Shown one piece after another: positions 6,641-12,961 of a stretch of DNA of 12,961 bases; the first letter of the stretch is position 1; every line of letters begins with the position of its first letter. This stretch comes from Clostridia bacterium (GTDB lineage: Bacteria > Bacillota_A > Clostridia > Oscillospirales > CAG-272): NCBI GenBank assembly GCA_017452945.1, contig JAFTLD010000036.1, forward strand, positions 1-12,961. Direction: 5' to 3'. The position numbers were made by a program, and so were the translations under genes. A model generated the notes under the pieces. The model was not told the origin of the DNA. It saw only the letters and a list, made by a program, of their open reading frames with translations, and searched no databases.

Positions 6641-6814
6641 TTGATGAAGACGGAAACTACAAGCGATTTTCACAGAGAGTCGGGGATGGTGCGATCCCGA
6701 TAAAAGACAGTAGATTTCTTATCCCTTCTGAGCCGGAAGCCCCAAAGGATCTATCACCCAGTAGGCGTTTCCCGTGTATGCTACGTCAGTGCATAGAGGT
6801 TGTTTGACTTCGAA
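6641..6814 (+). ncRNA. T-box decoding module 2, specifier ATC (Ile)
   Basis: Seen in order: k-turn half ATGA (6644-6647); helix GAAACTAC paired with GTAG-ATTTC; AG bulge AGAGAG (6674-6679). Then TCGGG/CCCGA (6680-6684 with 6696-6700) closes a GATGGTGCGAT distal loop, followed by specifier ATC (6721-6723), six nt, and GAGC (6730-6733). The Stem II region carries AGTAGG and a copy of the same CCCG..GTCA block (6771-6802). C-ending specifiers such as ATC and CTC are the norm for T-boxes, which supports the register. This module directly precedes Stem III and the antiterminator, so it is the conventionally placed aptamer. Confidence 0.87.
6771..6802 (+). repeat. 32-nt direct repeat, copy 2 (Stem II region)
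   Basis: Second copy of the identical 32-nt block at 6587-6618, here in module 2. It is followed by GACTTCGAA, as in copy 1, and then by Stem III (GCGGAT/ATCCGC, 6821-6826 with 6834-6839), which copy 1 lacks. Confidence 0.9.
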
Positions 6815-6841
6815 GAGGTGGCGGATTGTTTATATCCGCAA

Positions 6842-6891
6842 TTTGAGTGGTACCGCGAGTGTTGTATATTGATATAAGCACCCGTCTCAAA
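6842..6891 (+). promoter_or_regulatory. T-box antiterminator
   Basis: TTTGAG (6842-6847) pairs with CTCAAA (6886-6891). Between them lies the 7-nt bulge region beginning TGGT (6848-6851), followed by ACCGCG, with AC pairing to GT at 6884-6885. This reproduces the canonical T-box antiterminator layout. Its 3' strand (6884-6891) is also part of the terminator stem, so the two structures exclude each other. Confidence 0.9.
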
Positions 6892-6927
6892 GCAGAATTT
6901 TAGGCTTTGGGACGGGTGCGTTTTTTT
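6878..6927 (+). terminator. T-box regulated rho-independent terminator
   Basis: GCACCCGTCTCAAAGC (6878-6893) pairs with GCTTTGGGACGGGTGC (6904-6919) over 16 positions with one G-U pair, around a 10-nt loop. It is followed by seven T residues (6921-6927). It overlaps the antiterminator and ends 37 nt before the ilvA start codon, so it is the off state of the leader. Confidence 0.95.
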
Positions 6928-6964
6928 GTCCCGAGGCTGCAAGACAGAAAGGAAGGACTTGACT

Positions 6965-8155
6965 ATGTTGACGCTCGATAAGGTGTTCAATGCACAAACA
7001 GTTCTGAAGAACATCGTTCGCCAGACCAAATTGGTGCGAGCCTACGGAATTGCTCCCGATTGTGAGCTATATTTGAAGCCCGAAAACCTACAGATCACAG
7101 GCTCGTTTAAGGTCAGGGGCTCGGCATATAAGATTGCGATGCTGACCGAAGAGGAAAAGAAAAAAGGCGTTATCGCTTGTTCTGCAGGCAATCACGCGCA
7201 AGGCGTTGCACTTGCCGCAACCAAGAACGGAATCAAATCCTTGATCTGCCTGCCCGACAGCGCTCCTATCTCCAAGGTTGAAGCTACCAAGGGATACGGT
7301 GCGGAGGTTTGCCTCGTGGAGGGTTGCTACGATGACGCTTATCAAAAGGCACTCGAGCTTCGTGACAGCGAAGGATACACATTCGTGCATCCCTTTGACG
7401 ATGAAAACGTGATCGCAGGTCAAGGCACGATCGCCCTTGAAATTCTGAACGACCTTGATAATATCGATGCCATCGTCGTTCCCATAGGTGGCGGTGGACT
7501 GATTTCGGGCATTGCATATACCGCCAAGCAGATCAGACCTTCTATTAAAATCTATGGCGTACAGGTGGCAGGCGCGCCGAGTATGTATAACTCGGTGAAG
7601 GACGGAAAAATTGAGTGCCTATCCTCGGTTTCCACCATTGCAGACGGTATTGCGGTAAAGCAACCCGGTGAAAACACGTACGCTCTTGTTAAGGAGTACG
7701 TAGACGAGATCGCCCTTGTGACCGACGACGAGGTTTCTTCAGCAATTCTCGCGCTGATCGAAAAGCAAAAAATGATTGCAGAGGGCGCGGGTGCTACGGC
7801 AGTAGCGGCGGTTATGTTTGATAAGTTTGATCTCAAGGGAAAGCGCGTGGTTGCATTGGTATCGGGCGGTAATATCGATGTGACAAGCCTGTCCCGCGTG
7901 ATCGACCGAGGACTTCTCAAATCGGGACGTTCGTCGAGCTTGCTGATCGAGCTGATCGACAAGCCGGGACAGCTCAAAGAAATTTCAAGAATCATCGCCG
8001 ATTGCGGCGGCAACGTCACCGGTGTTCACTATGAAAAGGGTGATACCGAGAGCGTCAACGGCTGTTTCCTCCGTATCGAAATGGAAACGAGAGATTTTGA
8101 ACACGTGAACCTTATTACCAAAACACTTCGTGATGAAGGCTTCAAATTAGTGTGA
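6965..8155 (+). CDS. ilvA: Threonine ammonia-lyase (threonine dehydratase), ACT domain type
   Basis: 396 aa, PLP enzyme converting L-threonine to 2-oxobutanoate and ammonia, the committed step toward isoleucine. The N-terminal fold-type II PLP domain (about 1-315) has Lys49 in GSFKVRGS as the Schiff-base lysine. It also has SAGNHAQG (73-80), the glycine loop GGGG (175-178) and SGGN (300-303). A single ACT domain (about 325-396, starting LLIELIDKPGQLKEI) follows. This short form is intermediate between catabolic TdcB and long IlvA. Its place behind a T-box with an Ile specifier and ahead of leu genes argues for a biosynthetic role. ATG 6965 has GGAAGG 8 nt upstream. An in-frame TTG at 6926 lies in the terminator T-run and was rejected. 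Confidence 0.95.
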   Translation: MLTLDKVFNAQTVLKNIVRQTKLVRAYGIAPDCELYLKPENLQITGSFKVRGSAYKIAMLTEEEKKKGVIACSAGNHAQGVALAATKNGIKSLICLPDSAPISKVEATKGYGAEVCLVEGCYDDAYQKALELRDSEGYTFVHPFDDENVIAGQGTIALEILNDLDNIDAIVVPIGGGGLISGIAYTAKQIRPSIKIYGVQVAGAPSMYNSVKDGKIECLSSVSTIADGIAVKQPGENTYALVKEYVDEIALVTDDEVSSAILALIEKQKMIAEGAGATAVAAVMFDKFDLKGKRVVALVSGGNIDVTSLSRVIDRGLLKSGRSSSLLIELIDKPGQLKEISRIIADCGGNVTGVHYEKGDTESVNGCFLRIEMETRDFEHVNLITKTLRDEGFKLV

Positions 8156-8175
8156 TTTTGAAAGGAATAAAAGTT

Positions 8176-8562
8176 ATGAGCAACAAAATTCAGACAAACA
8201 ACGCACCGGCGGCCATCGGCCCCTACTCCCAAGCAGTAGTCGTAGGCAATCTCATTTTTACCTCCGGACAAATTCCGCTAAATCCCGCAACGGGCGTTTT
8301 GGAAGGTAAGGACATTACCGAGCAGACCCACAGAGTTTGCAAGAATTTGGAGGCGGTTCTCGATGCCGCAGGCGGCTCCTTACAAAGCGCAGTTAAAACG
8401 GTGTGCTTCCTTGCCAATATGGCGGATTTTGCAGCCTTCAACGAGGTGTATGCGCAGTATTTTACCGAAAAGCCGGCGAGAAGCTGCGTTGCGGTAAAGG
8501 ATCTTCCCAAGGGGGCGCTCGTTGAGGTAGAGGTCGTAGCGGAGGTAGAACACAAATCATGA
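8176..8562 (+). CDS. ridA: RidA family 2-iminobutanoate/2-iminopropanoate deaminase
   Basis: 128 aa, the usual RidA/YjgF length. The family hydrolyses reactive enamine/imine intermediates released by PLP dehydratases such as IlvA, giving 2-oxo acids and ammonia; it acts as a cytoplasmic trimer. Visible signatures are AIGPYSQAV (13-21), FTSGQIPL (28-35) and the active-site Arg102 in PARSCVAVKDLP. Glu117 lies 15 residues on, as Arg105/Glu120 do in the E. coli protein. It lies 20 nt after ilvA, placing the producer and the detoxifier of 2-aminocrotonate in one transcript. ATG 8176 has AAAGGAA with 8-9 nt spacing; a GTG at 8152 overlapping the ilvA end is rejected. Its last codons overlap leuA. 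Confidence 0.95.
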   Translation: MSNKIQTNNAPAAIGPYSQAVVVGNLIFTSGQIPLNPATGVLEGKDITEQTHRVCKNLEAVLDAAGGSLQSAVKTVCFLANMADFAAFNEVYAQYFTEKPARSCVAVKDLPKGALVEVEVVAEVEHKS

Positions 8563-10232
8563 TGGATGCAAGTAAATACCGAGTGGGATATTTTCCGGTC
8601 GGTAAAGAATACAACAAATGGGTGGAAAAGGATCACATTGAAAAACCGCCCGTATGGTGCTCGGTAGACATGAGAGACGGAAACCAAAGTCTGATCATTC
8701 CGATGAGCCTTGAAGAAAAACTGGAATATTACAAGGTGCTCTTGAAGGTTGGCTTTAAGGAGATCGAGGTGGGATTTCCCGCTGCAAGCGAAACCGAGTA
8801 CGAGTTCCTGCGAACGCTGATCGACAATAACATGATCCCCGAGGACGTGACCGTTCAGGTGCTGACGCAATGCCGTGAGCATATCATAAGGAAGACCTTT
8901 GATGCCTGCAAGGGCGCGCCGAGCGCGATTATTCACTTTTACAATTCTGTCAGCGTGGCGCAGCGTGAGCAGGTGTTCAAAAAATCCAAAGACGAGATCA
9001 AGCAGATCGCGGTGGACGGAGCAAAGCTGGTCAAGAAGCTGGCAAGCGAATACGAAGGTAACTTCCGCTTTGAATATTCGCCCGAATCCTTTACGGGTAC
9101 AGAGCCCGAATACGCGCTTGAGGTCTGCAATGCGGTGCTTGATGTATTAGAGCCGAGTGAGAGCAACAACGTGATCATCAACCTCCCCGTAACGGTGGAA
9201 ATGAGTCTGCCTCACGTGTACGCTTCGCAGGTCGAGTATATGAGCGAAAACCTCAAATACCGCGAATTTGTCACACTTTCCCTGCATCCGCATAATGACA
9301 GAGGCACGGGCGTTGCCGATACCGAGCTTGCGCTTTTGGCGGGTGCTGACCGTGTAGAGGGTACGCTGTTCGGCAACGGTGAGAGAACGGGCAACGTGGA
9401 TATTATTACGCTGGCAATGAATATGTACTCCCACGGTGTTGATCCGAAGCTTGATCTTTCAAACATGAACGAGCTTGTGGAAAAATATGAGCGTTGCACT
9501 CGCATGCACGTTTACGAAAGAGCCCCCTATGCGGGCGCGCTGGTGTTTGCGGCATTCTCAGGCTCACATCAGGATGCAATCGCCAAGGGCATGAAATACA
9601 GACAGAAAAATAAGCTCCACGAATGGAGCGTGCCGTATATCCCGATCGATCCCAAGGATATCGGCAGAACCTACGACGCAGACGTGATCCGCGTCAACTC
9701 GCAAAGCGGCAAGGGCGGTATCGGATATCTGCTTGAACAGACCTATGGATATAATCTGCCCGCCAAGATGCGCGAGCATTTCAGCTATATGTGCAAATCG
9801 GTATCCGATCACGAGCATAAGGAGCTTAAGCCCGATGAAATTTTGGAAATCTTTACCGCGAACTATTTGAATCTTGACAGCGGCATCACAGTTTCAGATT
9901 TCGACTTTGTGCGAGAGAACGATGCGGTGAAAATCAATATCACGTTCAACAGAAACGGTAAGGAAACCGAGCTTGAAGCCGAGGGCAACGGCACGCTCAG
10001 CGCTGTTAACAATGCGCTTAGCGATTATACGGGCGAGGGATACACCTTGCAGGTATTCACGCAGCACAGTATGCAGGGTGACGGCTCTCATAGCGTTGCT
10101 GTATCCTACATCGGTCTGGAACGTGAGAACGGCACGATGTATTGGGGCGCGGGCACGGATACCGACGTGATCACCGCAAGCACAAAGGCTCTTCTGAGTG
10201 CATTCTGTAATATGACCAAAGGAGGGAACTGA
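8559..10232 (+). CDS. leuA: 2-isopropylmalate synthase, LeuA2-type
   Basis: 557 aa. Condenses acetyl-CoA with 3-methyl-2-oxobutanoate to (2S)-2-isopropylmalate, the first step of leucine synthesis. The DRE-TIM barrel begins with the metal/catalytic motif DMRDGNQSL (37-45). It carries HPHNDRG (243-249, metal-binding His243/His245) and [17 protein letters not shown] (266-282). A subdomain with GSHQDAI follows, and then the C-terminal LeuA regulatory domain (about 430-555, ending [17 protein letters not shown]), the usual site of leucine feedback. Length and the RDGNQ signature match the longer form (TIGR00970 type, as in Actinobacteria and yeast) rather than E. coli LeuA. It starts at ATG 8559 (overlap 4 nt with ridA) or 8562, with GGAGG at 8541-8545 inside ridA. 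Confidence 0.96.
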   Translation: MMDASKYRVGYFPVGKEYNKWVEKDHIEKPPVWCSVDMRDGNQSLIIPMSLEEKLEYYKVLLKVGFKEIEVGFPAASETEYEFLRTLIDNNMIPEDVTVQVLTQCREHIIRKTFDACKGAPSAIIHFYNSVSVAQREQVFKKSKDEIKQIAVDGAKLVKKLASEYEGNFRFEYSPESFTGTEPEYALEVCNAVLDVLEPSESNNVIINLPVTVEMSLPHVYASQVEYMSENLKYREFVTLSLHPHNDRGTGVADTELALLAGADRVEGTLFGNGERTGNVDIITLAMNMYSHGVDPKLDLSNMNELVEKYERCTRMHVYERAPYAGALVFAAFSGSHQDAIAKGMKYRQKNKLHEWSVPYIPIDPKDIGRTYDADVIRVNSQSGKGGIGYLLEQTYGYNLPAKMREHFSYMCKSVSDHEHKELKPDEILEIFTANYLNLDSGITVSDFDFVRENDAVKINITFNRNGKETELEAEGNGTLSAVNNALSDYTGEGYTLQVFTQHSMQGDGSHSVAVSYIGLERENGTMYWGAGTDTDVITASTKALLSAFCNMTKGGN

Positions 10233-10233
10233 A

Positions 10234-11493
10234 ATGGGAATGACAATGACACAAAAAATCCTTGCTGCCCACGCAGGGCTTGACAAGGTAGAAGCGGGAC
10301 AACTGATCTCGGCAAAATTGGATATCGTTCTCGGAAACGATATTACCACTCCCGTGGCAGTCAATGAATTTAAGAAAGCGGGATTCGATTCCGTATTTGA
10401 TAAAGACAGAGTAGCAATCGTCCTTGACCATTTCGTGCCGAATAAGGACATTAAGGCAGCCGAGCAATCCAAGACTTGTCGCGAATTTGCCTGCGCTCAT
10501 TGCGTCAGCCACTTTTACGACGTTGGCAAGATGGGCATTGAGCACGCGCTCCTTCCCGAGCAGGGTGTCGTTACCGCAGGCGACTGCATCATCGGTGCGG
10601 ACAGCCACACCTGCACCTACGGTGCGCTCGGTGCGTTCTCGACCGGTGTTGGCTCAACCGATATGGCGGCAGGTATGGCAACGGGAATGGCGTGGTTCAA
10701 AGTGCCTTCCGCAATCAAATTCAATCTGACGGGAAAGCTTTCCTCAAATTGCAGCGGCAAGGACGTGATCCTCACCATCATTGGCATGATCGGTGTGGAC
10801 GGCGCGCTGTATAAGAGCATGGAATTTGTGGGCGACGGCGCTCACGGGCTTTCCATGGATGACAGACTCTGCATCTGCAACATGGCAATCGAGGCGGGCG
10901 CAAAGAACGGCATTTTCCCCGTGGATGACGTAACGCTTGCATATCTGAACGGCAGAAGCGAAAGAGCTCCCGTCGTATATGAAGCGGATGCAGATGCGGA
11001 ATACGAAAAGGTGATCGATATTGACCTTTCTGCTATCGTTCCTACTGTTGCATGTCCTCATCTTCCCGAAAATACCCATCCCGCAAGCGAGCTTCACGAT
11101 ATCAAGGTAGATCAAGTTGTGATCGGCTCTTGCACCAACGGCAGAATGGAGGATATGGAGGCGGCATACAAGATTTTGAACGGCAACAAGGTTGCCGACG
11201 GTGTGCGTTGCATCATCATCCCCGGCACGATGCAGATTCTCCGTGAATGCGTAGAGCGCGGATATTATACTGCCTTCATTGATGCGGGCGCGGTGGTTTC
11301 CACACCTACCTGCGGCCCTTGCCTTGGCGGTTATATGGGCATCCTTGCCGCAGGCGAAAAATGTATTGCTACAACCAACCGTAATTTTGTCGGCCGTATG
11401 GGACACGTAAACAGCGAAGTCTACCTCGCATCTCCCCATACTGCAGCCGCAAGTGCGCTGACCGGCTATATTACCGAATATAAGGAGGCGTGA
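10234..11493 (+). CDS. leuC: 3-isopropylmalate dehydratase large subunit
   Basis: 419 aa aconitase-family subunit. With LeuD it isomerises 2- to 3-isopropylmalate through a [4Fe-4S] cluster. The three expected cluster ligands are visible: Cys300 in GSCTNGR, and Cys360 and Cys363 in [30 protein letters not shown] (121-140) is also typical. The length (about 420 versus about 466 in E. coli) places it in the shorter archaeal/clostridial LeuC2 (HacA-like) group that works with a small LeuD. An additional Cys cluster, CREFACAHC (82-90), is unusual for the position. ATG 10234 follows the leuA stop by 1 nt and has GGAGGG 7 nt upstream. Confidence 0.96.
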   Translation: MGMTMTQKILAAHAGLDKVEAGQLISAKLDIVLGNDITTPVAVNEFKKAGFDSVFDKDRVAIVLDHFVPNKDIKAAEQSKTCREFACAHCVSHFYDVGKMGIEHALLPEQGVVTAGDCIIGADSHTCTYGALGAFSTGVGSTDMAAGMATGMAWFKVPSAIKFNLTGKLSSNCSGKDVILTIIGMIGVDGALYKSMEFVGDGAHGLSMDDRLCICNMAIEAGAKNGIFPVDDVTLAYLNGRSERAPVVYEADADAEYEKVIDIDLSAIVPTVACPHLPENTHPASELHDIKVDQVVIGSCTNGRMEDMEAAYKILNGNKVADGVRCIIIPGTMQILRECVERGYYTAFIDAGAVVSTPTCGPCLGGYMGILAAGEKCIATTNRNFVGRMGHVNSEVYLASPHTAAASALTGYITEYKEA

Positions 11494-11495
11494 AT

Positions 11496-11993
11496 ATGCA
11501 TACGCAAGGAAAAGTTTTCAAATATCCCGATAACGTCGACACGGACGTGATCATTCCTGCCCGTTATCTCAACACCCCCGATGCAAAAGAGCTTGCTTTG
11601 CATTGTATGGAGGATATAGACACAGAATTTGTCAAGAAGGTTCAGACAGGCGACGTGATGGTTGCAGGCTGGAACTTCGGATGCGGCTCGTCCCGTGAGC
11701 ACGCTCCGCTTGTGATCAAGACCTGCGGCACGGGATGCGTGATCGCAAAGAGCTTTGCCCGCATTTTTTACCGCAACGCCATCAATATCGGCCTCCCGAT
11801 TCTGGAATGTGAGCAAGCGGCAGAGGAAATCAGCGCAAATGATGAGGTAAAGGTGGATTTTGACACGGGTGTCATCACCAACGTAACGACGGGCAAGACC
11901 TATGCGGCACAGCCCTTTCCACCGTTTATTCAGAACATCATCAAAAGCGGCGGACTGCTCAAATCTTTGAAAGAAGGCGAAAACAATGGTTAA
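11496..11993 (+). CDS. leuD: 3-isopropylmalate dehydratase small subunit
   Basis: 165 aa, the swivel-domain partner of LeuC. It shows [14 protein letters not shown] (12-25) and the substrate-recognition loop [12 protein letters not shown] (60-71), which is diagnostic of the short archaeal/clostridial-type small subunits. The C-terminal segment beyond about 90 fits the family ([16 protein letters not shown]). ATG 11496 is placed by AAGGAGG (11482-11488) 7 nt upstream; a GTG at 11490 overlapping the leuC stop is less likely. It follows leuC by 2 nt and overlaps leuB by 8 nt, so the two subunits and the next enzyme are translationally linked. Confidence 0.96.
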   Translation: MHTQGKVFKYPDNVDTDVIIPARYLNTPDAKELALHCMEDIDTEFVKKVQTGDVMVAGWNFGCGSSREHAPLVIKTCGTGCVIAKSFARIFYRNAINIGLPILECEQAAEEISANDEVKVDFDTGVITNVTTGKTYAAQPFPPFIQNIIKSGGLLKSLKEGENNG

Positions 11994-12961
11994 AAATATA
12001 GCTGTCATCCGTGGCGATGGCATTGGCCCCGAGATCGTAGAGCAAGCACTCCGCGTGCTCGACAGAGTTTCCGAGCTTTACGGACACACCTTCAACTATA
12101 CCGACGTGGATATGGGCGGTTGTGCCATTGACAAATACGGTGATCCTCTCCCGGAATCGGAGCTGCAGAAGTGTGTAAAGTCCGATAGTGTTCTCTTGGG
12201 GGCTGTCGGAGGAAACAAGTGGAACGACGTCCCGGGACACATGCGCCCCGAAAAAGGACTTCTTCGCCTCCGCGCGGGCATGGGTGTATATTCCAACAAC
12301 CGCCCCGCAAAGATCTGGCCTCAACTCGCCGATGCTTCTCCCTTGAAAAAATCGATTGTGGATCAAGGCATTGACTTTATCATCGTCCGTGAGTTGATCG
12401 GCGGTATCTACTTTGGAGAGCATAAGACCGAGGGCGACGTTGCGACCGACGTTTTAACGTATAGTGAATCCGAGATCGAGCGCATCGGCAGGATCGGCTT
12501 TGAAACGGCACAGAAGCGAAACAAACAGCTTTGCTCGGTTGAGAAATCCAACGTTCTGGATTCCAGCCGCCTTTGGAAAAAGGTCATGCACCGACTTGCG
12601 GACGAATACCCCGACGTAAAGCTTTCGGATATGCTGGTTGACAACTGCGCTATGCAGATCGTCAAAAATCCCGCGCAGTTCGATGTGATCGTGACCGAGA
12701 ATATGTTTGGTGACATTCTTTCCGATGAAGCCTCGATGATCACGGGCTCGATCGGTATGATCCCGTCGTCAAGCCTTGGCGCATCCACCTGCGGACTTTA
12801 CGAGCCCATCCACGGCTCTGCTCCCGACATTGCAGGCAAGGACGTTGCCAATCCCATCGGAACCATTCTTTCGGCTGCTATGATGCTCCGCTTCAGCTTT
12901 GACATGCCGCGCGAAGCCGATGCAATTGAAAATGCCGTTTCCGCATATCTCGATGCAGGCT
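11986..12961 (+). CDS. leuB: 3-isopropylmalate dehydrogenase, 3' partial
   Basis: 325 codons are visible and the frame runs off the right edge; full-length enzymes are about 350-370 aa, so a few dozen residues are missing. It catalyses NAD-dependent oxidative decarboxylation of 3-isopropylmalate. Motifs in order: GDGIGPEI (10-17), [18 protein letters not shown] (92-109, substrate arginines Arg96 and Arg106), [11 protein letters not shown] (135-145, Tyr142), catalytic Lys187 in [10 protein letters not shown] and Asp219 in VDNCAMQ. These are followed by [15 protein letters not shown] (metal-binding Asp243/Asp247) and the NAD site [12 protein letters not shown] (273-284). ATG 11986 has AAGAAGG 8 nt upstream, inside leuD. 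It completes the leucine branch started by leuA. Confidence 0.95.
   Translation, partial: MVKNIAVIRGDGIGPEIVEQALRVLDRVSELYGHTFNYTDVDMGGCAIDKYGDPLPESELQKCVKSDSVLLGAVGGNKWNDVPGHMRPEKGLLRLRAGMGVYSNNRPAKIWPQLADASPLKKSIVDQGIDFIIVRELIGGIYFGEHKTEGDVATDVLTYSESEIERIGRIGFETAQKRNKQLCSVEKSNVLDSSRLWKKVMHRLADEYPDVKLSDMLVDNCAMQIVKNPAQFDVIVTENMFGDILSDEASMITGSIGMIPSSSLGASTCGLYEPIHGSAPDIAGKDVANPIGTILSAAMMLRFSFDMPREADAIENAVSAYLDAG

Larger units (their letters stand above)
6439..6927 (+). promoter_or_regulatory. T-box leader with two decoding modules (Leu then Ile)
   Basis: About 490 nt of untranslated leader between the promoter and ilvA. It contains two full tRNA-reading modules (6461-6630 and 6641-6814), then a single Stem III (6821-6839), a single T-box antiterminator core TGGTACCGCG (6848-6857) and a single terminator (6878-6927). 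In the known T-box mechanism, the specifier codon pairs with the tRNA anticodon and the TGGN bulge pairs with the uncharged NCCA end. That pairing stabilises the antiterminator and allows read-through. The TGGT bulge calls for an A discriminator base, which bacterial tRNA-Leu and tRNA-Ile both normally have. The operon downstream makes isoleucine and leucine, matching both specifiers. Confidence 0.92.

Noticed and set aside
6619..6645. Possible second antiterminator or terminator between the two T-box modules
   Set aside because: I looked for TGGN-ACC, a stable stem and a U tract on the + strand and found none; module 2's k-turn begins at 6644.
6587..6802. 32-nt direct repeats as att sites, mobile-element ends or a minimal CRISPR
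   Set aside because: Both copies fall at the same structural position in two T-box modules; there is no integrase, transposase or cas gene and only two copies.
6616..6807. Open reading frame of 63 codons inside the leader
   Set aside because: It lies wholly within the T-box decoding modules, has no ribosome binding site and its residues follow RNA structure motifs; it is not a gene.
6926..6964. TTG start that would lengthen IlvA by 13 residues
   Set aside because: The codon sits in the terminator T-run; ATG 6965 has a proper ribosome binding site and fits family length.

Overview
The window looks like a chromosomal segment from a Bacillota/Clostridia-type bacterium. The genes have moderate GC content, strong AGGAGG-type ribosome binding sites and sigma-A-like promoters. 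A T-box riboswitch controls amino-acid genes, and there are two Thr/Glu-linker lipoproteins of the kind common in gut Clostridia. The assignment rests on these features only; no phylogeny was possible.

Layout. (1) Positions 1-3385, + strand: a compact five-gene run, cut at the left edge. It holds a GNAT acetyltransferase (partial), two small proteins of unknown function, an LCMT/PPM1-like SAM methyltransferase and a PQQ-type beta-propeller protein. It ends at a strong hairpin terminator (3401-3456). (2) Positions 3463-6200, - strand: a two-gene lipoprotein operon. A GHL10 (DUF187) glycoside-hydrolase-like lipoprotein is followed, 20 nt later, by a C39-like cysteine peptidase lipoprotein. Its own promoter lies at 6233-6261. 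(3) Positions 6262-6964: a divergent intergenic region. Its + strand half carries a very good promoter (6404-6432) and a roughly 490-nt T-box leader. (4) Positions 6965-12961, + strand: ilvA, ridA, leuA, leuC, leuD and leuB, tightly packed, with leuB cut by the right edge. They encode the committed step of isoleucine synthesis, the enamine/imine deaminase that cleans up after it, and the complete leucine branch from 2-ketoisovalerate.

The main discovery candidate is the T-box leader. It contains two complete tRNA-decoding modules in tandem (k-turn halves, AG bulge, distal loop, specifier loop, Stem II region), but only one Stem III, one T-box antiterminator (TGGTACCGCG) and one terminator. 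Aligned on the conserved GAGC, the specifiers read CTC (Leu) in module 1 and ATC (Ile) in module 2. These are the two amino acids whose pathways the operon combines. The arrangement suggests a two-input, single-output riboswitch sensing both uncharged tRNA-Leu and tRNA-Ile. The Stem II parts of the modules share a perfect 32-nt repeat, whereas their Stem I parts have diverged.
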